Of a stretch of DNA of 64,000 nt, positions 44,082 to 53,572 are shown piece after piece (within the stretch, counting starts at the first letter, position 1; each line of letters starts with the position of its first letter). The stretch lies in contig NZ_KB895426.1 in assembly GCF_000374845.1 (NCBI RefSeq), forward strand, positions 1 through 64,000, in the 5' to 3' direction. The notes under the pieces were generated by a model, which saw only the letters and a program-made list of their open reading frames with translations, had not been told where the DNA came from and ran no database searches. This stretch comes from Paenibacillus terrigena DSM 21567. Lineage in GTDB: Bacteria > Bacillota > Bacilli > Paenibacillales > Paenibacillaceae. Position numbers and translations under genes: made by a program.

Positions 44082-45302
44082 TTATGATTCGTTATTTTTC
44101 ACTTTCATCTGAACCGGATCTGGAGCGCTAAGTCTTGATCTGAGGGCCAAAATGAACCCAAGGAATAGGATGAGCGCCGCTGAGATGTACGGGAAATTCA
44201 AGTTCATGTCGAACAGGACGCCTGCTACGGCAGGACCAGCGATATTTCCGAGACTCGTGAATGCGGAGTTCAACCCGGCAATATACCCCTGTTGGTCTTC
44301 GGCTACCTTGGACATTTGCGTACCGATCGCCGGTCGCAAGATATCAATCGACAAGAACAGGATGAATGTGACGACAATAATCAGCCAATACGTGTGTACA
44401 GCGAGTGTTAGGAGAACGAATATGCTTGCGATGAGCAAACACGTACTAATCACTTTTTTCTCGCCGAATCGGTTAAGCAGCCATCCAAAGATCGTGACCT
44501 GGACCACAGCGCCTGCGATGGAACCGAATGTAATAATGAAGGCAATATCTTTCGCGGTGAATCCGAACTTGTGATCCACGAACAGGCCGAAGATCGTCTC
44601 ATAATTGGCGAGGCCGAATGAACACACGAATACAATGATCAGACTGATGAAGTACGGCTCGCGATAGGATTGCAGAACCTGCTTGATCAGAGGTTGTTTC
44701 TTGCGTTTCTCGTTATTGGCTGCGGTACGCTTCTCCACAGACCGAGATTCCGGAAGGATCAAGAAGGTAAGGACAGCTGCGATGACACCGGCGACTGCGG
44801 CCGAGTAGAAGGGAACGCGAATCCCGAAATCTGCGATATATCCTCCAATTCCTGGACCGATAATGAAGCCGGTTGTGATTGCTGCATTGATGAGTCCCAT
44901 CCCTTTGGCACGCTCTTCAACCGACGTCACATCAGCGGTGTAAGCCATGACGGAAGGCATAATGAGCGCTGCGCCCACCCCTCCGAGCATTCGGGAGAGG
45001 AATAAGAGTGTAGGTGCATTCGCAGCACCGAATAAATATTCGGAGATCGCGAAAACAATCAGACCGGCGATGATCGTCTTTTTACGACCCAATGTATCGG
45101 ATAGACGCCCTGCTATCGGAGAGCAGATGAGCTGGGTAACCGAAAATGCTGCGACGAGCAGACCAACGACACTTCCGGAAATATGAAGCTCGTTCATATA
45201 CGTTGGCATAATCGGAATGACGAGGCCAATTCCGGTGAAGACTAGAAATAGATTTAACATGAGGAGCAGCAAGGCCCCTCGATTACGTAGTAATAATGAC
45301 AT
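44082..45302 (-). CDS. MFS multidrug efflux pump (NorA/Bmr-type)
   Basis: A 406-residue 12-helix antiporter. The A-motif SPIAGRLSDTLGRKKTI (~61-77) and the C-motif GFIIGPGIGGY (~142-152) define drug:H+ exporters of the NorA/Bmr/TetA type. AAGGAGATTATT precedes the ATG. A TetR regulator lies directly upstream on the same strand, a typical efflux pump-repressor pair. Confidence 0.9.
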   Translation of the reverse strand: MSLLLRNRGALLLLMLNLFLVFTGIGLVIPIMPTYMNELHISGSVVGLLVAAFSVTQLICSPIAGRLSDTLGRKKTIIAGLIVFAISEYLFGAANAPTLLFLSRMLGGVGAALIMPSVMAYTADVTSVEERAKGMGLINAAITTGFIIGPGIGGYIADFGIRVPFYSAAVAGVIAAVLTFLILPESRSVEKRTAANNEKRKKQPLIKQVLQSYREPYFISLIIVFVCSFGLANYETIFGLFVDHKFGFTAKDIAFIITFGSIAGAVVQVTIFGWLLNRFGEKKVISTCLLIASIFVLLTLAVHTYWLIIVVTFILFLSIDILRPAIGTQMSKVAEDQQGYIAGLNSAFTSLGNIAGPAVAGVLFDMNLNFPYISAALILFLGFILALRSRLSAPDPVQMKVKNNES

Positions 45303-45337
45303 AATAATCTCCTTAACTGTTGAAAAAATAGAATAAT

Positions 45338-45351
45338 ACTGAATGTTCGGT
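45338..45351. promoter_or_regulatory. Possible second TetR site before the efflux gene
   Basis: ACTGAATGTTCGGT resembles half-sites of the palindrome at 46059-46082, with shorter central spacing, and lies 36 bases upstream of the efflux start. Confidence 0.4.
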
Positions 45352-45416
45352 CTATATTTTATGAAAATATTCGACCCTTTCGTTTACTAGAGAGGGCCGA
45401 TTTATGTTGAGCATCG

Positions 45417-46013
45417 CTAAGATTCGGTTGCAATGCCGTGCAGGACGACTTGGATCGCCATTCGATAGAGCCCAAGCTTCTCCTCAAGCGTCGATTTCCG
45501 GGACATTTGATTCAGCCCGTAGGTTAGACTTTCCAAAATGATGGCCATATATTCCACGTTCAACGACTTGAATTCGCCTTGCTGGATGCCATCCTGTAGT
45601 AAATCTTGATAGAACAACAAGTGGCGCGCAACCATCTCTGCAATTCTCTCTTCCGCTTCGGGCGTAATTTCCTCGGTGTAGAAGAATTCATCGGCAGCCT
45701 TCGTCAGCGGGTGATTCAGATCATCGAGCACCAGATCTTCGGCAATCTGGAATAGCTTCTCGGTCGTCGTCTTGTACTGTGATTCCTTCTGCTTCCACTT
45801 CACTTCCCATTCCTGATCCCATTCATCGATCAAGTGGAGGAACAAGCCTTCTTTACTTTTGAAATGATAATAAATATTCCCTTTGCTGCTTCCTGTCGCT
45901 TCGACAATATCTTCAATCGATGTGGCTTTGTACCCCTTCAGTGTGAAAAGAGCCCTAGATGCATCAGCTATCCGCTTCTTGGTCTGCTCACTCTGGATTT
46001 GCTTCTTATTCAT
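45417..46013 (-). CDS. TetR-family repressor
   Basis: A 198-residue repressor. The start at 46013 has GAGGGGATTCTG upstream; a longer frame starts inside the operator. N-terminal HTH: KRIADASRALFTLKGYKATSIEDIVEATGSSKGNIYYHFKSKEGL (13-57). The C-terminal part would bind an inducer drug. It probably represses the efflux pump downstream and itself. Confidence 0.92.
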   Translation of the reverse strand: MNKKQIQSEQTKKRIADASRALFTLKGYKATSIEDIVEATGSSKGNIYYHFKSKEGLFLHLIDEWDQEWEVKWKQKESQYKTTTEKLFQIAEDLVLDDLNHPLTKAADEFFYTEEITPEAEERIAEMVARHLLFYQDLLQDGIQQGEFKSLNVEYMAIILESLTYGLNQMSRKSTLEEKLGLYRMAIQVVLHGIATES

Positions 46014-46058
46014 CAGAATCCCCTCACTTGTAGGACGGATCATTATCCCAAAATTAAA

Positions 46059-46082
46059 CATACTGAACGCTTGTTCAGTATG
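46059..46082. promoter_or_regulatory. Perfect 24-bp palindrome, probable TetR operator
   Basis: CATACTGAAC-gctt-GTTCAGTATG, 46 bases upstream of the TetR start, with 10-bp perfect arms. Confidence 0.8.
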
Positions 46083-46195
46083 TTATCAGAGTTTGCTAGT
46101 AGATTCAAGTCATAGGACGAGGCGGATTGGGCATAGGTTACTTGGTGATGTATGATGTCGCTTGTGAAAAGTCAAATGCGAGAGGAGTGTGACTG

Positions 46196-47392
46196 ATGGA
46201 ACACCGTCAGAGAACTTCAACGGGAAATGGAGCTAGGAGCGGAGATATTCCCCAGCCAATACGGCGTGAAGACGGTGCGGGCGCTACCGATCTTGGACCT
46301 CGCGATGTGATGCGGGATTGCGAGAATCCGAATATGCTCGTCCCGCCAATAACGGACAACGGTCTCATTCCGAATATGAGATTCTCTTTCTCGGATACGC
46401 ATATGCAGCTCAATCAAGGCGGATGGTCGCGGGAAATTACGGTAAGAGAGCTGCCCATCGCAACGACGCTCGCGGGTGTGAATATGCGGTTAACGCCTGG
46501 CGGCGTAAGGGAACTCCATTGGCATCAGCAAGCGGAATGGGCCTTCATGATTATGGGCAAAGCGCGGATTACATCGGTGGATGCCGAGGGACGAAATTTT
46601 ATTGCGGATGTTGGTCATGGAGATCTATGGTATTTTCCACCGGGGCTTCCACATTCGATTCAAGGGCTTGAGGATGGTTGCGAATTTCTATTGGTCTTTG
46701 ATGACGGGCACTTCTCTGATCTGAATACATTATCGATATCCGATTGGTTCGCACATACGCCGCGTGATGTGCTCGCAGCGAATTTTGGTGTGCCTGAGAA
46801 GGCATTTGAGGATATTCCTAAAGGGCAAGTCTATATTTTTCAAGATCAAGTGCCAGGTTCGATCGATAGCCAGGAAGTTCAGTCCCCTTATGGAACAATA
46901 CCACTTAGCTTCAAGCATCAATTGCTGGCACAGAAACCGATCATCACCCCTGGGGGAAGTGTACGTATTGTGGATTCTACGAACTTTCCAATCTCGAAGA
47001 CGGTCGCAGCTGCATTGGTGGAGATTCTGCCTGGCGGCATGCGTGAGCTGCATTGGCACCCGAATAATGATGAGTGGCAGTATTATTTGACGGGGCAGGG
47101 ACGAATGACCGTATTCGGTGGAAATGGAGCGGCACGCACCTTCGATTACCGGGCAGGCGATGTCGGGTACGTGCCGTTTGCGTACGGGCATTATATTCAG
47201 AATACTGGGACAGATACGCTGTGGTTCCTCGAAATGTTCAAGAGCGACCGGTTCGCCGATATTTCCTTGAATCAATGGATGGCGCTCACCCCGCGTGATC
47301 TCGTGCGAGATAATTTGGATGTGGGAGACGAACTACTGAACGCGCTCCGCAAGGAAAAGTGGCCTGTCGTACGCTATCCGAAATCGCCATAG
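46196..47392 (+). CDS. Bicupin oxalate decarboxylase (OxdC-like)
   Basis: A 398-residue protein with two Mn-binding cupins. Cupin 1 has HWHQQAE plus PHSIQG; cupin 2 has HWHPNNDE plus GHYIQN, matching the His-His-Glu-His ligands of Bacillus OxdC. The region around the cupin 1 lid reads FSDLNT (173-178), followed by DWFAHTP, where B. subtilis OxdC has the SENST lid with the proton-donating Glu162; here that position is Asp175. The second-site Glu in FLEMFK is retained. There is no signal peptide. It converts oxalate to formate and CO2 if it behaves like OxdC. Confidence 0.88.
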   Translation: MEHRQRTSTGNGARSGDIPQPIRREDGAGATDLGPRDVMRDCENPNMLVPPITDNGLIPNMRFSFSDTHMQLNQGGWSREITVRELPIATTLAGVNMRLTPGGVRELHWHQQAEWAFMIMGKARITSVDAEGRNFIADVGHGDLWYFPPGLPHSIQGLEDGCEFLLVFDDGHFSDLNTLSISDWFAHTPRDVLAANFGVPEKAFEDIPKGQVYIFQDQVPGSIDSQEVQSPYGTIPLSFKHQLLAQKPIITPGGSVRIVDSTNFPISKTVAAALVEILPGGMRELHWHPNNDEWQYYLTGQGRMTVFGGNGAARTFDYRAGDVGYVPFAYGHYIQNTGTDTLWFLEMFKSDRFADISLNQWMALTPRDLVRDNLDVGDELLNALRKEKWPVVRYPKSP

Positions 47393-47393
47393 T

Positions 47394-48281
47394 CTAGGTT
47401 TGTAACTGCTGAACATAAGTCGCGAGCCGTTCACGCAGCTCAGGACTGATCGGAAGCATCGGCAGTCGTAAGCTTTCATGCTTGATGATGCCTTGCTCGT
47501 GAAGCAGCCATTTGAGTGGTGCGGGATTTGGCTCGGCAAAAAGGAGACGTACCAACGGCAACAGTGCGTCGAATTGCGCTTCAGCGTCGGCATGCTGGCC
47601 TGCTACGAATGTATTATAGAACGTGACGAATCGATCGGTATGCACATTGGCAGATGCGGACATCATGCCTTTCGCTCCAGCGGATAAGGAAGCGTAGAGC
47701 AACGTATCTTCGCCGCATAGGATCGGCTTCGTCTCGGAGCCTCGCGCAAGTGCTGTCACAAGATCGGTGTTCGGCGTGCTGTCTTTCATCCCGATCACGC
47801 CATCGATATCGAGGATTCGGCGAACCGTATCATGTTCGAGCTTAAGCCCGGTACGGTGTGGAATTTCATAGAGAATGACAGGTACGCCTACCTGCGCCGC
47901 TCTGCGGAAATGCTCAACGACCCCTTGCTGCGAGGGACGATTGTAGTAAGGGACGACGACTAGTACGGCCTCTGCGCCAAGCTTACCAGCCTGTTCGATG
48001 CGGGATACCGTCGAACGGGTATCATTGGTGCCTGCCCCAAGGACAATAGGAATGCGGGAGTCAGCTAATGCGCTTTGTGCGGTTGCCATCATGCGTTCGA
48101 TTTCTTCTTTCGAGGTCGATGGCGATTCGCCTGTCGTACCGTTCAGCACGATGCCATGCACGCCGCTCTTCGCTATGGAAGAGACAAGGTGATGCAGTGA
48201 TTCGAGATCTAGTTCTTCATGCGCGTCAAACGGGGTAACGACAGGAACATAGACGCCGTGTAGTTGGTGTTCATTAAGCAT
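47394..48281 (-). CDS. dapA: 4-hydroxy-tetrahydrodipicolinate synthase
   Basis: A 295-residue TIM-barrel aldolase of lysine and dipicolinate synthesis. Features: NGTTGES (47-53), Tyr138 in LYEIP and the Schiff-base Lys166 in GMKDST. The usual YNVPGRTG is YEIPHRTG, so it could be a DapA-like paralogue (for instance acting on another keto-acid aldehyde). It stands alone rather than with other dap genes and diverges from a LysR regulator. AAGGAGG precedes the ATG. Confidence 0.82.
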   Translation of the reverse strand: MLNEHQLHGVYVPVVTPFDAHEELDLESLHHLVSSIAKSGVHGIVLNGTTGESPSTSKEEIERMMATAQSALADSRIPIVLGAGTNDTRSTVSRIEQAGKLGAEAVLVVVPYYNRPSQQGVVEHFRRAAQVGVPVILYEIPHRTGLKLEHDTVRRILDIDGVIGMKDSTPNTDLVTALARGSETKPILCGEDTLLYASLSAGAKGMMSASANVHTDRFVTFYNTFVAGQHADAEAQFDALLPLVRLLFAEPNPAPLKWLLHEQGIIKHESLRLPMLPISPELRERLATYVQQLQT

Positions 48282-48420
48282 AAATAGAGTCCTCCTTCAA
48301 GTGGATGATGCGATGATTCGTTTCTTCCACCTTATCATGGAATATTCCATCGGAGTTATCTATAATAAGTGATCATAGGTATCGAAAATATTGATGATTA
48401 AGATAGAAGGTGGACAGGCC

Positions 48421-49308
48421 ATGGATATGACGACATTTCAGACATTCCGCGAGGTAGCAAGACGAGGCAGCTTTACGCGTGCTGCTGAAGCACTGGGTTA
48501 CGCGCAATCTAGCATTACGGCACAAATTCAGAAGCTAGAGCAGGCGTACGGGGTTACGTTATTCGAGAGGGCTGGCAGACAGATGCGATTGACGCCGCCA
48601 GGGGAAGAACTCTTGAAGTTCGTCCTGCCGATGCTGGATTTGTATGCGGAGTCGATGGAGAAAATCTCGCAGCAAATGGGCGGCACGCTGACGATCGGAA
48701 CGATCGATTCGCTCGCTGCTTATGTAATGCCGACGTATTTGCAGCAGCTGCGTGTGGAAATCCCAGGACTATCCGTTCATTTATTCCCGGACCGTGAAGA
48801 TGTTTTGCTCGCGAAGGTGAAAGAAGGGGATTACGATATTGGCTTGTTGCTCGACCGGATTCCGGCAGATCCTGCTCTGCAATGTCAGGTTGTGCGTGAA
48901 GAGCCGCTTGTACTTATTGCTGAGCCTGGACATGCACTCTCGACACGGGCGCAGGTCGAGATTGCGGATCTCGAAGATTGTGAATTCATTATGACGGAAG
49001 GAAGCTGCCTGTACCGCAGTATGTTCGAATTGCTACTGAAAGATACGAAGATTAGGTATCGTACTGTCTTCGAGCTGGGCAATTTGGAGGCGGTCAAGCA
49101 TTGCGTGATGAAGGGTCTTGGGATTGCGCTCTTGCCGCGCGTTGTTGCGGAGGGAGAAATTCAACGTGGGAGTCTTGCGGTCATCCCGTTCCACCACCCC
49201 GACCTACGCATCTACCTGCAATGGGTGATGCACCCGAAGAAGTGGCGTTCCGCTGCACTCGATCATTTCATCCGACTGATAGACACCGTCGAAGCTGAGC
49301 TTCAGTGA
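48421..49308 (+). CDS. LysR-family transcriptional regulator
   Basis: A 295-residue LysR protein. The ATG at 48421 follows AGAAGGTGG; a longer frame at 48391 lacks a site. N-terminal HTH FQTFREVARRGSFTRAAEALGYAQSSITAQIQKLE (~6-40), followed by the two-lobed effector domain (IGTIDSLAAYVMP, GDYDIGLLLDR). It diverges from the dapA-like gene by 139 bases and is its likely controller. Confidence 0.92.
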   Translation: MDMTTFQTFREVARRGSFTRAAEALGYAQSSITAQIQKLEQAYGVTLFERAGRQMRLTPPGEELLKFVLPMLDLYAESMEKISQQMGGTLTIGTIDSLAAYVMPTYLQQLRVEIPGLSVHLFPDREDVLLAKVKEGDYDIGLLLDRIPADPALQCQVVREEPLVLIAEPGHALSTRAQVEIADLEDCEFIMTEGSCLYRSMFELLLKDTKIRYRTVFELGNLEAVKHCVMKGLGIALLPRVVAEGEIQRGSLAVIPFHHPDLRIYLQWVMHPKKWRSAALDHFIRLIDTVEAELQ

Positions 49309-49330
49309 GTCGTGAATCATGGAACATGCC

Positions 49331-49376
49331 AAAAGAAGCTACCCGGGGGTATCCCCCTGTGCAGCTTCTTTTTTTC
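49331..49376 (+). terminator. Terminator of the LysR gene
   Basis: AAAAGAAGCT pairs with AGCTTCTTTT, with a GGGG/CCCC extension, followed by Ts. Confidence 0.85.
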
Positions 49377-49468
49377 TCGTCGTCGTGGCTGCGGAGTGCC
49401 TGCAGATGCGGCTACCGAAATCAACTTTCTCGCAGTAGCAGTAACTCTCGCACAATGTCCCTTGCGTT

Positions 49469-49677
49469 CTAACGAACCGTAGAGCGCTTATTCTCAAGAT
49501 ATTGGCCATGTTTCCACGCTAACGAACTCAGTTATCTCTATTTGATCAAATTCAGGTGAAATTGGGCGAAATTGAAGACAATAGCGCCGCTGGAGTTCGT
49601 TAGAATTTCAAAACACGGTATTTTGCGCCAATAAGCAATGTAGGGTTCGTTAGCCGCCACACAAGCCGCCAACGAAC
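49469..49677. repeat. CTAACGAAC repeat cluster
   Basis: Copies of CTAACGAAC lie at 49469 and 49519, and of its complement GTTCGTTAG at 49595 and 49645, each pair 50 bp apart. A last copy, CAACGAAC at 49670, pairs with 49645 into a hairpin with arms GTAGGGTTCGTT/AACGAACCCTAC. The remaining sequence of this 387-base gap shows no gene. Confidence 0.85.
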
Positions 49678-49695
49678 CCTACATATTAAGCTATA

Positions 49696-50991
49696 TTAGC
49701 CTTGCAAATCCAATACGCCCTGGTAAATCGTATCGAATAGATCTTGCAGATACTCTTCTTCAATACAGGAGAACGCTACACGAAGATCTGTCTCGCCAAG
49801 GGCGATCGTTCCGATCTGATATTGATCAAGCAAGTGTACACGCAGTTGATCGGCATCCACGGTATTCAGCTTCAAGCACATGAAGTAACCGGAGTTGAAC
49901 GGATAATATTCCCATACATCCCCGTATTTGCCGCTGTCGAGGATCGATTTGACCTTATTCGCACGGCCTTTCATGATGTTGAATTTCTCAAGCTTCTGGC
50001 TTTCGAACTCTGGCGAATTCAGCGCATGAAGCACGAAAGTCTGTGAAGGATGCGAACAGCTGGAGATCGTCGCACGAATGATACCAAGTGCTTTTTGCTC
50101 CAATGCCGTAAGTGCGGCAGCCGATTCCGATGCGAATGTGATGAATCCAACGCGGAAGCCCCATACATATTCTTCTTTGGTTGCGCCGTCGACTTTGATC
50201 GGCAGGATGTTCGGGTGTAACCCCGCCAATTTACCGAATAGCGATTCTTGCAAGGAATCTTCGAAGAAGAGTCCGAAGTATGCATCGTCCGTTACGACAA
50301 CAAGCTTAATGCCCGCTTCCGCACCCGCTTGAAGCGCTGCGATAATCGCGTCACCGTCTTCGATGTTTGGCGTGTAGCCCGTTGGGTTGTTCGGGAAGTT
50401 CAATACAACGATGGCTTTGCCTTTGTCCTGTTGCGCAAGAATCGATTCCCGAAGTCCTTCGCTGTTGAATTTATAATCTGCTGTATAGAGGGGGAAATTC
50501 ACGATTTCTGCACCGCGGCGAATACCGAAAGTCAGCTCGTAGTTCTCCCAGTTTTTATCCGGGTAGATTACCACATCGCCTGCATCAGCGAACAAGTCTG
50601 CTACGATACTTAGGCCGTGTGTCAATGCATTTGTTACCATCGGGTTACCGAAGGATTTGCCTTCGAGCGATGGGTTTTCTTGAAGCATTTTGTTCCGCCA
50701 AGCAGTACGCAGCTCAGGTTTGCCTTGCGGAGGTGCGTAAGGATAGAGATCCTTCGGTTGATATGCGGACAATGTGTCCTGAATGATGCTCAGGTGCATT
50801 GGTCCTTTGCCTTCGGTTGCAATTCCGATCGTTGCATTATATTTTTTCGCTTTACTACCAGCTTCTGCCGATTGGCTCAGAATGCCTTCCTTTGGAAAGT
50901 AGATCTGCTTCCCTAAAGTTGATAACATCGCGTATACATGTGGAGTTTCTTCTTGCAGAGTGTTGTTCAATTGCTGGGCTAATGGATTCAT
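49696..50991 (-). CDS. Class I/II PLP-dependent aminotransferase
   Basis: A 431-residue fold-type I enzyme. Conserved parts are NALTHGLSIVADLFADAGD (~120-140), the NNPTGY turn of the PLP site (~222), VVTDDAYFGL (~249-258) with the Asp and Tyr contacting PLP, and the catalytic Lys of VDGATKEEY. The ATG at 50991 has GGAAGG 12 bases ahead; 51003 is the alternative. Substrate not deduced; closest in style to aromatic or alanine-type aminotransferases of Bacillota. Confidence 0.85.
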   Translation of the reverse strand: MNPLAQQLNNTLQEETPHVYAMLSTLGKQIYFPKEGILSQSAEAGSKAKKYNATIGIATEGKGPMHLSIIQDTLSAYQPKDLYPYAPPQGKPELRTAWRNKMLQENPSLEGKSFGNPMVTNALTHGLSIVADLFADAGDVVIYPDKNWENYELTFGIRRGAEIVNFPLYTADYKFNSEGLRESILAQQDKGKAIVVLNFPNNPTGYTPNIEDGDAIIAALQAGAEAGIKLVVVTDDAYFGLFFEDSLQESLFGKLAGLHPNILPIKVDGATKEEYVWGFRVGFITFASESAAALTALEQKALGIIRATISSCSHPSQTFVLHALNSPEFESQKLEKFNIMKGRANKVKSILDSGKYGDVWEYYPFNSGYFMCLKLNTVDADQLRVHLLDQYQIGTIALGETDLRVAFSCIEEEYLQDLFDTIYQGVLDLQG

Positions 50992-51107
50992 TTGTTTTGT
51001 CATCCTTCCAGAATCAGTTTCAGAGGTTTCATGATTATTCGTGCCTAAACACATTCCCCATATTATAGCATTTTGGAAGGCAACCGTCACTTGCAGGATA
51101 GGAATTT

Positions 51108-51722
51108 TCACTGGTGGTGTGGGCAATATTTTTTCATCAATGCGATGGTCTCTTCATCGAGATCCAATTGGCGTTCCGCGAGACCGGTTGTGATCTGATC
51201 GAATTTCGCTTCGGAAGCATTTTGTCCGAATTTGAACTTGGCCGTAATCGATTCGACGGAGAGGCGGACCATAGCTACGCCAGCCACCTGTTTAGCATAC
51301 TTCGGATCCGACATATCGAATGGGGTGTAACCGCCCTCAGGCTGTAATTTCTGCATGAAGGCCGTGAAGACGCGGGCTTTCTCTTCTAGATCTTCCATAA
51401 TCGAAGCTGTACCTTTAAGCAGAACCGATTTGAAAAAGGCCGTTGCTGGACAAGCATAAGTCGGCTCGGTGAAATAGGACGGGATAATCGCATACTCTTT
51501 GGCTACCGAGAAGGTGACGCGCGCATCCTTTTTCATCTGCCGCATCTTATCCCCGATTTTACTGCCATGAAAATAAATATCGCCTTCGAAGTACACATAA
51601 TTCAGCGGTGTTATATGCGGCCAACCATCCTCACTAATCGTGCCTAGAAATCCGAAGGTCATCTCTGCTAAAAAGGATTCAATTTCTTGTTCTTCTTGGA
51701 TCGAAAATTCTTTTCTACGCAT
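51108..51722 (-). CDS. Pyridoxamine 5'-phosphate oxidase-like flavoprotein
   Basis: A 204-residue split-barrel FMN-binding protein. EMTFGFLGTISEDGWPHITPLNYVYF is the typical N-terminal strand set and DIYFHGSKIGDKM the FMN-phosphate region. The start at 51722 follows AGGGGGAAG. It diverges from a MocR regulator, a frequent arrangement in Bacillota. Function may be reductive or in vitamin B6 metabolism. Confidence 0.85.
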   Translation of the reverse strand: MRRKEFSIQEEQEIESFLAEMTFGFLGTISEDGWPHITPLNYVYFEGDIYFHGSKIGDKMRQMKKDARVTFSVAKEYAIIPSYFTEPTYACPATAFFKSVLLKGTASIMEDLEEKARVFTAFMQKLQPEGGYTPFDMSDPKYAKQVAGVAMVRLSVESITAKFKFGQNASEAKFDQITTGLAERQLDLDEETIALMKKYCPHHQ

Positions 51723-51855
51723 GGTTCTTCCCCCTGGTTCATCTTTTTCAACTAACAATAACGGGGAAGTTGACAATAAAAAAGAACCAATTTAGAGTAT
51801 TTTTAATAGACCATTTTGTCGTGAGATGGATGGAATAGTGCGAGGGGGTACGGAA

Positions 51856-53352
51856 ATGGATTTTGGTGTGCCATTTGCATCCTATTTGCAGGAGTATCGA
51901 TATAAATATTTGGCCCTATTTCATGCCCTTCGCGCAGCGATTCTTGCAGGTACAATCCCGCATGGCGCGAAGCTGCCTTCGACGCGGGAAATGTCGGACC
52001 TGTATCAGCTGTCTCGGGGTTCGGTTAATCAAGTCTATGACATGCTGTTGGCTGAGGGATATGTAACTGCTGCGATTGGCAGTGGGACTTATGTAACCTA
52101 TGAGCTGCAGGAGCCGCAGGGAACAGATCCGGAGAGCAGTCAGCACATTGCGCTCTCCGCATGGGGGAGACGGGCCACACAGGGGATGCCGTTGCCACGT
52201 GAAAATTGGCCGGAGTCACTGAAGCAGCCGTACATTAGCCTAGAGATGGGCAAGATGGTGGTAGATGCTTTTCCCACAGACGCCTGGAACCATGTGCTCT
52301 ATCAAGAAATTCGGCAGCTTGAGTCCGCCCGAATGGATACGGAACATCCGGATACGTTAGGTCATGTCCCGTTACGCGAGGCGATCGCGCTCCATCTACG
52401 TCGGATGCGCGGGATTCAAGCCGATGCGAAGCAAGTCGTCATTTTCAACGGTTCGATGCATGCGATCGCATTGCTTACGCAGCTGCTCATCGATCCGGGG
52501 GACCGCGTGATCGTCGAAAATCCGGGTTACATGGGGATGAAGCGGGCGATCGAAGCGGCTGGAGGCATCGTGAAACCGAATGCGGTGGATGAACAAGGGA
52601 TTTTGGTGCAAGACTGGGAGGAGAAGCTAGTCTTCGTCACGCCGAGCAGACAGTTCCCAACGGGTGCTGTGCTCAGTCTAGAACGCCGACAGCAGCTGCT
52701 CGCATGGGCAGCAAGGCGGAATGGCGTCATTATCGAGGACGATTATGATAGTGAGATCAGGTATGGCGGCAGGCCAATTGAGCCCCTCAAGTCGTTGGAT
52801 CTTGAAGGCCGTGTTGTCTATGTGGGAACCTTCTCGAAGACGATGTACACAGGGCTTCGGATCGGGTATGCGGTATTGCCGATGTGCCTCGTTGAACCGA
52901 TGCGGCGTGCGAAGGAAATCTACGAGCCAAGTCCTATTTCGATGATCGAGCAGCGCGCGCTAGCAGCCTTTATTCAGAATGGGCATTATGAACGCCATTT
53001 GCGTCGCATGCGTCGAATATATAGCAGGAAATATGCATTTTTTTATCGAATGATGCAGGAACATGTCGGTCATTTGTTTAATGTATTACCTTGTGATGCC
53101 GGGATGCATGTCTATGCGTCGTGGAAAGGAACGGCGAAGGATTATGAGGCCTTCCGATGCTCCGCAGCAGCGCATGGTGTTGGCTGGACAGACGGCGGGA
53201 GGTATCTCTATTTGCCAAGTACGCGGAATGCTGCTTGTTTTGGATTTGCGCATTTACAAGAGGAAGAGCTTCTTCAGGGCATTCTGCGGATGAAGACAGC
53301 ATGGGAAGATAGACACACACACACAAAGAAACAGAGCAATGAAGATTTGTAG
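51856..53352 (+). CDS. MocR-family regulator (GntR HTH fused to aminotransferase domain)
   Basis: A 498-residue fusion. The N-terminal winged helix is LRAAILAGTIPHGAKLPSTREMSDLYQLSRGSVNQVYDML (~26-65); from ~110 an aminotransferase-like domain includes IVENPGYMGMK and IIEDDYDSEIRY, with PLP Lys in YVGTFSKTMYTGLRIGY. The ATG at 51856 follows GAGGGGGTACGGAA. It probably senses PLP or amino acids and controls the divergent flavoprotein gene. Confidence 0.92.
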   Translation: MDFGVPFASYLQEYRYKYLALFHALRAAILAGTIPHGAKLPSTREMSDLYQLSRGSVNQVYDMLLAEGYVTAAIGSGTYVTYELQEPQGTDPESSQHIALSAWGRRATQGMPLPRENWPESLKQPYISLEMGKMVVDAFPTDAWNHVLYQEIRQLESARMDTEHPDTLGHVPLREAIALHLRRMRGIQADAKQVVIFNGSMHAIALLTQLLIDPGDRVIVENPGYMGMKRAIEAAGGIVKPNAVDEQGILVQDWEEKLVFVTPSRQFPTGAVLSLERRQQLLAWAARRNGVIIEDDYDSEIRYGGRPIEPLKSLDLEGRVVYVGTFSKTMYTGLRIGYAVLPMCLVEPMRRAKEIYEPSPISMIEQRALAAFIQNGHYERHLRRMRRIYSRKYAFFYRMMQEHVGHLFNVLPCDAGMHVYASWKGTAKDYEAFRCSAAAHGVGWTDGGRYLYLPSTRNAACFGFAHLQEEELLQGILRMKTAWEDRHTHTKKQSNEDL

Positions 53353-53357
53353 AGGAT

Positions 53358-53525
53358 GTTCAAAAAGTCAACTTTTGATCACGATGCATTTCAAGTAGCG
53401 AATTCGACATCGAATCTTGCGTTCAACCTCGAAGTCCGGTACTCATTTAGGTTTTGCCTAAACTGCGTTCCTCTTTCTTCGGTTTCTCGCAACCTTCTCG
53501 GTGCTGAAAAGCCGACTTTTTGAAC
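53358..53525 (+). repeat. MITE-like element, copy A
   Basis: A 168-bp element bounded by GTTCAAAAAGTC and its perfect complement GACTTTTTGAAC; the terminal inverted repeats extend imperfectly to about 28 bp. It begins a few bases after the MocR stop. Its reverse complement occurs at 57788-57956 with strong similarity throughout. No open frame. Confidence 0.9.
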
Positions 53526-53572
53526 TTCACTTGTCGTAAGAAAGCTTTCGTAGATCAGTAGGAGGGAATCCG

